NCBI GenBank assembly: GCA_030550295.1
Contig: JAUQPQ010000002.1
Coordinates: forward strand, 1-58,641
Direction: 5' to 3'
DNA from: Chloroflexota bacterium
GTDB lineage: Bacteria; Chloroflexota; Dehalococcoidia; SM23-28-2; HRBIN24
Length of the DNA stretch: 58,641 nucleotides
A program made the position numbers and the translations under genes. The notes beneath the pieces are model-generated. The model was not told the DNA's origin and ran no database searches. It saw only the letters and a list, made by a program, of their open reading frames with translations. This document shows, piece after piece, positions 1-6,085 of this stretch; the first letter of the stretch is position 1; every line of letters starts with the position of its first letter.

Positions 1-132
1 GTTTTCTACTTCGAGCATGAAGGAAACGTTGCCTATAAAGGAGAACCCTTTACCGAAACACCCTCCAATGAGGGCGATCTCGGACGGATTGGCTTCGGAT
101 GCGTCGTCATCGGTAGGTGGGACTATGTCTGA
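1..132 (+). CDS. cmr3: Cmr3, C-terminal end only (type III-B CRISPR backbone subunit)
   Basis: The window opens inside a gene. Frame 1 reads 43 codons to a TGA at 130-132 and ends in GRIGFGCVVIGRWDYV. This resembles the glycine-rich tail of Cmr3, in which a GFG-type loop is followed by a short strand and a terminal tryptophan. Cmr3 is a Cas5-like RAMP protein that caps the 5' handle of the crRNA and contacts Cas10. The next gene, cmr4, begins 13 bases after the stop, as expected for a cmr operon. Everything upstream of residue V1 lies outside the window, so completeness cannot be judged. The identification rests on the short tail plus position directly before cmr4. Confidence 0.75.
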   Translation, partial: VFYFEHEGNVAYKGEPFTETPSNEGDLGRIGFGCVVIGRWDYV

Positions 133-145
133 AGGAGGTGGTCCT

Positions 146-1075
146 ATGTTTGACAGAGCTGCCATAATTTACCTTTACGTGGAGACGCCCCTACATGCCG
201 GCAGTGGCACCAGCCTGGGCATCGTGGACCTCCCCATCCAGCGAGAACGCACGACAGGTTATCCGATCGTGCAGGCCTCGGGCCTAAAAGGTTGCCTGCG
301 AGATGCGGTAAGTAACATGAAGCCCCAGAAGGTGGAGCTCGTCTTTGGTCCGGACACCCAGCGGGCTTCTGAGCATGCGGGGGCGATCTCCGTCGGCGAT
401 GCCCGTATCCTGCTCTTTCCCGTTCGTTCCCTCTCGGGCGTCTTTGCCTGGGTTACCAGCAAGGACGTGCTGGCTCGCTTTCGGCGCGACGCCCAGATGG
501 CAGGCGTGTCCTTAAATTGGACGGAGACCGGCCCCGAGACAGATGGGGAAGCGCTGGTGAGTTCGAAAAAGGCTCTCGTCAAAGATGACTGCATCGTGCT
601 GGAAGAATTTTCCTTTAAAGCGAAGGAGCATACCACTGCAAAGGAAATCGCGGAATGGCTAGCCCAAAATGCCCTGCCCGCCTGTGAGGAGTACGACTAC
701 TGGCGGAAAGCCTTGCCCCAGCGCCTCGTCATCTTGCCGGAAAACGCCTTTCGCGACTTTACGCTGTTTTCTACCGAGGTGGTCAGCCGCATTCGCCTGG
801 ATGACGAAACAAAGACGGTGGCCCGCGGCGCCCTCTGGTCAGAAGAGCACCTCCCCTCCGACACCCTCCTGTACGCCTTGCTCTTTGCCAGCAAGCCGCG
901 GGCGAACAGCCCGCCGTCTGATCTTCAGGATGCGGCTTCAGTGCTGAAGTTTGTCACAGATCGTATAGACGGCAAGCGGCTACAGCTGGGCGGCGATGCC
1001 ACAGTAGGACGCGGTTTCGTAAAAGTCCGTATCTCGGAGGGTAGCCATGGAGCGGTCGCTTCAAAAAACCCTTGA
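146..1075 (+). CDS. cmr4: Cmr4, type III-B CRISPR backbone RNase (Cas7 family)
   Basis: Cmr4 forms the repeated backbone of the Cmr complex along the crRNA and cuts the bound target RNA. The 309-residue protein starts at ATG 146, which has the ribosome site GGAGGTGG just upstream; an in-frame ATG at 17 lies inside the cmr3 tail and is not the start. Near the N-terminus PLHAGSGTSLGIVDLPIQRE matches the Cmr4 signature, and D28 in VDLP corresponds to the catalytic Asp of the family (D26 in well studied Cmr4). A glycine-rich RAMP loop, QLGGDATVGRGF, lies near the C-terminus. The subunit therefore looks competent for target cleavage. It overlaps cmr5 by 29 bases, indicating translational coupling. 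Confidence 0.93.
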   Translation: MFDRAAIIYLYVETPLHAGSGTSLGIVDLPIQRERTTGYPIVQASGLKGCLRDAVSNMKPQKVELVFGPDTQRASEHAGAISVGDARILLFPVRSLSGVFAWVTSKDVLARFRRDAQMAGVSLNWTETGPETDGEALVSSKKALVKDDCIVLEEFSFKAKEHTTAKEIAEWLAQNALPACEEYDYWRKALPQRLVILPENAFRDFTLFSTEVVSRIRLDDETKTVARGALWSEEHLPSDTLLYALLFASKPRANSPPSDLQDAASVLKFVTDRIDGKRLQLGGDATVGRGFVKVRISEGSHGAVASKNP

Positions 1076-1451
1076 GCAGCGACGGGCAGAACAGGCCTGG
1101 AAGGACATACAAAGTGTGCTTGAGAAGGATGAAAGTTTTAAAAAGAAATACGGAAGCCTTGCCCGCAAAGTGCCCATGCTGGTGCTGACCAACGGCCTGG
1201 GGCAAACGCTGGCGTTTTTACGGGCCAAGGGTGAAAAAGGCGCCCAAAACAACGAGTACGAAATCCTGTTTCAGCATCTATCGGCGTGGACGATGAGCCA
1301 GGTCGCCCCTGAGGCAGCTAACAAAGACCTGCTTAACTGGATACTCAAAAATGACAGCGTCTCTTACCGCTGGGCCACCGCCGAGGCGCTCGCCTATCTT
1401 GTCTGGCTCAAGCGCTTTGCCGAAGCAGAACTGCCGACGGAGGAGGAATAG
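1047..1451 (+). CDS. cmr5: Cmr5, small (Cas11-type) subunit of the Cmr complex
   Basis: Cmr5 is the small all-helical subunit that lines the inner filament of the type III-B complex and helps position target RNA. The 134-residue protein begins MERSLQKTLEQRRAEQAW, matching the opening helix of Cmr5 (LEQ-R-A--AW), and is predicted helical and charged throughout. ATG 1047 is preceded by GGAGGG at a normal distance, even though this puts the start inside the end of cmr4. It sits between cmr4 and cmr6, the usual order in these operons. No missing part is apparent for the family's usual length of roughly 120-170 residues. Confidence 0.92.
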   Translation: MERSLQKTLEQRRAEQAWKDIQSVLEKDESFKKKYGSLARKVPMLVLTNGLGQTLAFLRAKGEKGAQNNEYEILFQHLSAWTMSQVAPEAANKDLLNWILKNDSVSYRWATAEALAYLVWLKRFAEAELPTEEE

Positions 1452-1454
1452 GCG

Positions 1455-2627
1455 ATGGGGCCCAAGCCGTCACCCCAAGGAGGAAGGGGCGCCTCACCTC
1501 AACAGGGCGCCAGGCCATCCCCGTCTGGCCAAAATAAGTATCCCCTGCCGACAGATACCCAGGCTCTGGCCGGAATATACGCTAAGAATTGTCTCAACTA
1601 CGGCTTGCGCCTTGAAAAGTTCCTGCTGTGGCCGCGCAAGACTGGGGGGCTCCCAGAAAATGCAAAAAAGGATATACGGACCTTCCGACAATCGGGTGAG
1701 CTGGTGGCCATCCTGGATGCCTGTAAAGCCCGCTGGGAGGCCCTCCTTAATAGCTACCAGCAACGTGGTTATACGGTGAAGCGTTCTGCCATGAGCGCCG
1801 CCAGCCGCGTGATCGTCGGGTTGGGCGCTGAAAGCGTGTTGGAGACCAGCATTCGCTTACATCGCATTTACGGCTTCCCCATCATTCCGGCAAGTGCCCT
1901 TAAAGGGTTGGCAAGGTCGTATGCGAGACTCATAGAAGGTAAAGATCCGGACGATGAAGCCTTTATGGCTGTATTCGGAAAGCCGCCGCACAATGGCTGG
2001 GCGGGCAAAGTAATCTTCTTCGACGCCGTGCCTGCTAACTCAAATATAGAGTTGGAACTGGATGTGATGAATCCTCATTACGCTCCGTATTATCAAGGTA
2101 GTGCCCCTCCTGCGGATTATCATAACCCGGTGCCTATCTTTTTCCTCACCATTGCCCGGGGGAGTGAGTTTCTGTTTGCTGTGGCCTCAAAGGAAGAACC
2201 TCTCGCTCAGCAGGCTTGGGAGTGGCTCTGCAAGGGCCTGGAAGAAATGGGGATCGGCGCCAAGACCACATCTGGATATGGACTTTGGCAGGTAGCAAGC
2301 GAAATAGGAGAGCTAACTGAAGAGCCCAAAACAACATCTGGCCATGGACTTTGGCAAGGACCTCAAGGAACAACCGATAAGGAGCCACCGTTCTCGACCG
2401 AGCCGCCGCGTACGGGCCTCAAGGTATGGGCCGAAGTCGTAGATAATTCACAGAAGCCCATTAAGGTCCGACTTTTGCTAAAAGGCTACGAAGACGCCTC
2501 TCTTGAGTGCATGGGGGTGCGTAACCTATCTTCGTTTCCACCCGGGACTTATATTCTTGTGGAAATCACCCAAATGAGAGGCGGGCAGATCCAACAGGTG
2601 AGCCTTCGGGAGATACGGTGGCCATGA
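1455..2627 (+). CDS. cmr6: Cmr6, type III-B backbone subunit with a long C-terminal extension
   Basis: Cmr6 is a Cas7-like RAMP protein that caps the 3' end of the Cmr backbone. The RAMP core spans about residues 35-280: GFPIIPASALKGLARSYARL (140-159), the FGK and FFDAVP strand region (174-193) and the glycine loop KTTSGYGLWQ (270-279). At 390 residues it is longer than most Cmr6 proteins. A near copy of the glycine loop, KTTSGHGLWQ (292-301), follows after a linker, then about 70 residues (320-390) that look like a compact beta domain of unknown role. The N-terminal 30 residues are Pro/Gly/Ser-rich. ATG 1455 has GGAGG upstream and lies 3 bases after the cmr5 stop; the gene overlaps the next by ATGA. 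Confidence 0.9.
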   Translation: MGPKPSPQGGRGASPQQGARPSPSGQNKYPLPTDTQALAGIYAKNCLNYGLRLEKFLLWPRKTGGLPENAKKDIRTFRQSGELVAILDACKARWEALLNSYQQRGYTVKRSAMSAASRVIVGLGAESVLETSIRLHRIYGFPIIPASALKGLARSYARLIEGKDPDDEAFMAVFGKPPHNGWAGKVIFFDAVPANSNIELELDVMNPHYAPYYQGSAPPADYHNPVPIFFLTIARGSEFLFAVASKEEPLAQQAWEWLCKGLEEMGIGAKTTSGYGLWQVASEIGELTEEPKTTSGHGLWQGPQGTTDKEPPFSTEPPRTGLKVWAEVVDNSQKPIKVRLLLKGYEDASLECMGVRNLSSFPPGTYILVEITQMRGGQIQQVSLREIRWP

Positions 2628-4144
2628 CCACCCTCCTGACCTTTCTGGGCACCGGATCCTATAAGGAAGTTACCTATGTCTGGCAGAAGGCGGAGGAAGA
2701 GAAGGTCTGTACCACGCATCTTTTCCCCAAAGCAGCCGCCGAATTCTTCCAGCCCGAGCGTGTCCTTCTTTGTGCAACCGATGAGGTGCGTACCGGCAAA
2801 GGGAAATCCCTTTTTGAAGAACTGACCCAAAGCCTGGGCAATGACCGCCAGGTACAGGTAGTGGAAATCCCTGAGGGCAAGTCTGAAGCGGAATTATGGG
2901 AGATCTTTGACCGCATCGTAAATGCGATCGCTGGGGGCGAAACGCTGATCCTGGACATCACCCACGCCTTTAGGTCCATCCCAGCGGTCGTGTTTGCCGT
3001 TGTTGCGTATCTCCGCCGTACAAAGGGCGTCCAGGTGGAGCGAATCGTCTATGGTGCGTACGAAGCCCGTCAACCTTTAAGGAGCCCACCCCAGCCAGAG
3101 GATCGGGCCCCCGTCTTCGACCTGACCCTCCTCCTGGATTTGATGGACTGGTTGTCGGGGGCCGAGGCCCTGCTCGACCGAGGTGACGCTGAAGTGTTGG
3201 CCCAGCGGATGGAGGAGACCCATCGCCGTCTTTGGAAAGGGCGGGCCGCTGAAGAGCTCCCCCAGAAGTTGCAGAACGTCGCCAATAAGCTTAAAAGCCT
3301 TTCCCAGGCCCTCCACCTGGCCCGGCCCGTGGACGTGCTACGCATCGCCCATGAGCTTCAGCCGCTGTTAGACATGGCCGGGGAGGAATTCCAGCGCTGG
3401 GCCAAGCCCTTCGCCGTCATCGTGAAAAAGATACAAGATGAGATTGCACCCCTTGCCTATAAACAGCCCAAGCATTTGGATGCTGAAAACCTCCGCAGGC
3501 AACTGGCCCTTATTGAGTACTGCCTGGGGAGACATCTGACCGTGCAGGCCGTCACCTTGGCCCGGGAGTGGCTCGTAAGCCGAGCGATCCTCGAGCAGGG
3601 GAAGGGAGACTGGCTGAATTTGGCCGAGCGGGAGGAGACGGAAAAAGCCCTTGGGGCGGCCGTTCAAAAGTGGTGCCGTGGCGATGACTCGGCCGCCATC
3701 CCGGCATGGCTGGAGGGCTGGTCCCTGGCCAAGGAGGTCGCCCAGACTTGGGACTGGCTGACGCAACTCCGGAACGACGTGGCCCACTGCGGCATGAAAG
3801 CTGGCGCCAGTTCGCAAGCAAACATCGCTCAAAAGGTTCAACAGATTCCCCACCACCTGCAGCCCTTACTTGATGGAGCGCCTAAAAGTGCCCTCTGGGG
3901 TGGGCGGGCCTTCATCGATCTGAAGGCCCTGTATGGGGAAGTAGCCAAACTGGACGATCTTCCCCTATACCTGGAACGGGCCCGGGAGCTGGCCGGCGAG
4001 GGTCAAGAGGTCGTCTTGACGGGCCAGGCACCCATCTGGCTCTATCTGGCCGTCGCCCATGCCCTCCACGGCAAGGCCCGTCGCCTGTGGTACGACTCGC
4101 CTGTGACAGGAGAGGTCCTCATCTTTGACCATTCGGCGAGATGA
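2624..4144 (+). CDS. CRISPR ancillary effector: CARF-HEPN ribonuclease (Csx1/TM1812 type) with C-terminal Csx3-like ring-nuclease domain
   Basis: Predicted cyclic-oligoadenylate-activated RNase of the type III-B system, 506 residues. The N-terminal CARF domain (about 1-150) has the GTGSY loop (9-13) and LDITHAFRSIP (110-120), a variant of the DxTHG motif in which Gly is Ala. A long helical region follows, with the HEPN motif RNDVAH (R383 to H388), the Rx4H catalytic pair. The last about 45 residues read GQAPIWLYLAVAHALH, then WYDSPVTGEVLIFDHS, which closely resembles the core of Csx3 (GRGPIWL--FLAH, then YDPRLG--VV). Csx3 degrades cyclic tetra-adenylate. The Csx3 Arg of the YDPR motif is absent here, so that domain may bind rather than cleave. 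ATG 2624 overlaps the cmr6 stop by 4 bases (ATGA). The fused tail is inferred from motif resemblance only. Confidence 0.82.
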   Translation: MTTLLTFLGTGSYKEVTYVWQKAEEEKVCTTHLFPKAAAEFFQPERVLLCATDEVRTGKGKSLFEELTQSLGNDRQVQVVEIPEGKSEAELWEIFDRIVNAIAGGETLILDITHAFRSIPAVVFAVVAYLRRTKGVQVERIVYGAYEARQPLRSPPQPEDRAPVFDLTLLLDLMDWLSGAEALLDRGDAEVLAQRMEETHRRLWKGRAAEELPQKLQNVANKLKSLSQALHLARPVDVLRIAHELQPLLDMAGEEFQRWAKPFAVIVKKIQDEIAPLAYKQPKHLDAENLRRQLALIEYCLGRHLTVQAVTLAREWLVSRAILEQGKGDWLNLAEREETEKALGAAVQKWCRGDDSAAIPAWLEGWSLAKEVAQTWDWLTQLRNDVAHCGMKAGASSQANIAQKVQQIPHHLQPLLDGAPKSALWGGRAFIDLKALYGEVAKLDDLPLYLERARELAGEGQEVVLTGQAPIWLYLAVAHALHGKARRLWYDSPVTGEVLIFDHSAR

Positions 4145-4388
4145 AGGAGGCCGAGGGAACGAGAGCATGGAGTCACCCGCTTGGGTGCGAGGGATGGAGA
4201 AGGAGCCGCCGGCCAAGGAGGTGGAGGCACGTAAGCTGGTTCTGCCCCTCACTGCCAGGGTGCTGCGGCCCACAATCCCTGGACTCCATCGCCTTTCCAG
4301 CCAGCGAGTGGTCATGTTGTCCCCTACACTCCTATGAGCAGGTCGAGGAGGTGGCGGCTGGCCAGCTTCCCTATCTTTTCGGGTGCTT
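4145..4388 (+). other. Intergenic stretch between the CRISPR module and tRNA-Arg; no gene recognised
   Basis: These 244 bases hold only short open frames on both strands, and none resembles a known protein. No tandem or dispersed repeat of CRISPR type is visible, so an array does not begin here. The right half contains CATGTTGTCCCCTACACT, which could be a remnant of a mobile element end, but no terminal inverted repeat partner was found. The stretch separates the cmr operon on the left from the 3' end of the tRNA on the right. Confidence 0.4.
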
Positions 4389-4465
4389 TGGCGCCCCCGG
4401 CAGGACTCGAACCCGCAGCCTCCTGGTCCGAAGCCAGGCGCTCTGTCCAGTTGAGCTACGGGGGC
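4389..4465 (-). tRNA. tRNA-Arg (anticodon TCG)
   Basis: The reverse strand folds into a full cloverleaf. The acceptor stem GCCCCCG pairs with CGGGGGC, and the anticodon stem CCTGG/CCAGG carries the loop CTTCGGA, giving anticodon TCG (reads CGA). The T arm is GCGGG-TTCGAGT-CCTGC. Discriminator G is followed by an encoded CCA (4389-4391). The 3' end faces the CRISPR module, the side where tRNA-targeting integrases insert DNA. The codon it reads occurs four times in the leader peptide of the arginine operon in this window. Confidence 0.95.
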
Positions 4466-4572
4466 GCCCGACCCTCAGGATAACACGCCACCAGACGCCC
4501 TGAAAGGGGCATTGTGAGGCCCCCATTTGCTATGTTCAAATAGTCAGGGGAATCCCCGGCCCATGGAAAGCT

Positions 4573-5931
4573 ATGACCACAGAGCAAGAGAGGGCGGCCA
4601 TCATCCAGCATGTGAAGGAGCTCTTGGGCGACGAGACGGCCCAAGTGGAGGAACTCTCCTTTCTCATCTCTTCCCTTCACCCTGCCGACCAGGTAGACCT
4701 TTGGCGACGCCTTCCCTCCTCCAAGAGGGAGACCTTTTTGGCCCTCCTCTCGGCTGAGGGGATGGCCAGATTCCTCCAACACCTCCCCGATGAAGATCGA
4801 GAAGAGCTCCTAGAGCGTATCCCTCGCGAGACCCTCGCCCTCGTCCTGGACCACATGGAGTCCGACGAGGCAGCAGATATCCTCCGCTCTCTTCCCCCAG
4901 CTGACGCCTCACGGGTGCTGGCCAACATGCGCACTGCCCTCCAGGTAGCACCCCTCCTTCACCATGCCGAGGGGACGGCAGGAAGCCTCATGACCCGCGG
5001 CTACCTCGCCCTCCACCCCGATATGACGGTAAGAGAGGCGATAGCCTTCATGCGCCTATACAGGCCCTTCGCCGATGAGCCCTACTACCTCTACGTCCTC
5101 GATGGGGCCAACCGCCTGCGGGGGGTGGTGAACCTGCGCCAGCTCATCATCGCCGAACCCGACACGCCCATAACAGAGCTTATGACCACCGATCTGGTCA
5201 CGGTGCGCCCTGGACAGGATCAGGAGGAGGTAGCCCGCCTCATCCGCCGCTACCGCCTGCGCGCCCTGCCTGTGGTGGACGAAGATGGCACCCTCTTGGG
5301 CATCGTCACCGCCGATGACGTCATCGACGTCATCACCGACGAGGACACGGAGGACATGTTCCGTATGGCAGGGGTAGGGGTGGAGGAGAGGGCCTTGAGC
5401 CCCCTTAAGGAGTCCCTACGTCGGCGAATTCCCCACCTTATGGTGAACCTGGTGACCGCCTTCATATCTGGCCTAACGGTGAGGGCTTTCGAGGGGACGG
5501 TGGCGCAAGCTGCCACCTTGGCCGTTTTTATGCCCATCGTAGCTGGCCATGGAGGTAATACGGGCACGCAGGTGGCTACTATCGTGGTGCGTTCCCTCGC
5601 CTTGGGCGAGGTGGGGCCTAAGGCCATGCCTCGCCTGGTAGCCAAGGAGATAGGGTTCGGGCTCATTCACGGGACGTTGGCCGGGGCCCTTACCGCTGCC
5701 CTGGCCCTGATCATCGCCCAGAACCTGTGGCTGGCCACCGTGGTCTTTGGGGCCATGATCGGCAACGTGTTGGTAGCTGGTATTACAGGGGTGATGATAC
5801 CCTTGCTCTTGCGCACCCTGCGCCTCGATCCCGCCCTAGCCTCATCTATATGGCTCACCACCTTCACCGATGTTATGGGCTTCCTCTTGCTGCTAGGGAC
5901 AGGGACCTTCCTTGCCCACAAGCTCTCCTAG
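4573..5931 (+). CDS. mgtE: MgtE magnesium channel
   Basis: MgtE is a dimeric inner-membrane Mg2+ channel gated by cytosolic Mg2+. The 452-residue protein has the standard layout: an acidic helical N domain (about 1-130, repeated HxxPxDR-like helices such as LPDEDREELLERI and MESDEAADILRSLPP), two CBS domains (about 135-260, each with a GxVxxxDL-type segment, for example GIVTADDVIDVITDEDTEDM) and a five-helix membrane domain (about 280-452). The pore motif PIVAGHGGNTGTQ is present in the membrane part. The ATG at 4573 has only a weak ribosome site. No M-box riboswitch is visible in the 107 bases upstream. The gene stands alone between two tRNAs on the other strand. Confidence 0.93.
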   Translation: MTTEQERAAIIQHVKELLGDETAQVEELSFLISSLHPADQVDLWRRLPSSKRETFLALLSAEGMARFLQHLPDEDREELLERIPRETLALVLDHMESDEAADILRSLPPADASRVLANMRTALQVAPLLHHAEGTAGSLMTRGYLALHPDMTVREAIAFMRLYRPFADEPYYLYVLDGANRLRGVVNLRQLIIAEPDTPITELMTTDLVTVRPGQDQEEVARLIRRYRLRALPVVDEDGTLLGIVTADDVIDVITDEDTEDMFRMAGVGVEERALSPLKESLRRRIPHLMVNLVTAFISGLTVRAFEGTVAQAATLAVFMPIVAGHGGNTGTQVATIVVRSLALGEVGPKAMPRLVAKEIGFGLIHGTLAGALTAALALIIAQNLWLATVVFGAMIGNVLVAGITGVMIPLLLRTLRLDPALASSIWLTTFTDVMGFLLLLGTGTFLAHKLS

Positions 5932-5935
5932 AGGG

Positions 5936-6012
5936 TGGGGTGGACGGCGGGATTCGAACCCGCGATCTCCAGGGCCACAGCCTGGCGCCTTCACCGCTTG
6001 GCCACGTCCACC
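5936..6012 (-). tRNA. tRNA-His (anticodon GTG)
   Basis: The reverse strand gives acceptor stem GTGGACG/CGTCCAC, anticodon stem CCAGG/CCTGG with loop CTGTGGC (anticodon GTG) and T arm GCGGG-TTCGAAT-CCCGC. The extra 5' G (position -1, base 6012) opposite discriminator C (5939) is the hallmark of tRNA-His. CCA is encoded at 5936-5938. It begins 5 bases after the mgtE stop, on the opposite strand. Confidence 0.95.
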
Positions 6013-6015
6013 ACT

Positions 6016-6041
6016 GGGGTGGCCCCCATGGGGGCCACCCC
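6016..6041. terminator. Perfect 26-bp palindrome, possible bidirectional terminator
   Basis: GGGGTGGCCCCCATGGGGGC and the following CACCCC form a perfect palindrome of 26 bases, able to fold into an 11-bp GC-only stem with a CATG loop. It lies 45 bases past the stop of the leftward secreted-protein gene and just upstream of the tRNA-His. No T-run follows on either strand, so intrinsic termination is only inferred; it could also block exonucleases or bind a dimeric protein. Confidence 0.45.
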
Positions 6042-6085
6042 ATCCTAAAGTCTAGAGCCCACCTATTAGCCCGTCAAGGCGAGCC

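Noticed and set aside
17..145. N-terminal extension of Cmr4 from the ATG at 17
   Set aside because: This stretch in another frame reads as the Cmr3 tail, and ATG 146 has a strong ribosome site and the standard Cmr4 N-terminus.
1..4388. CRISPR array within the cmr region
   Set aside because: No regularly spaced direct repeats of 25-40 bases are visible; any array must lie outside the window.
4466..4572. M-box riboswitch before mgtE
   Set aside because: The gap is only 107 bases and shows no M-box-like set of paired segments; only small GC hairpins are present.
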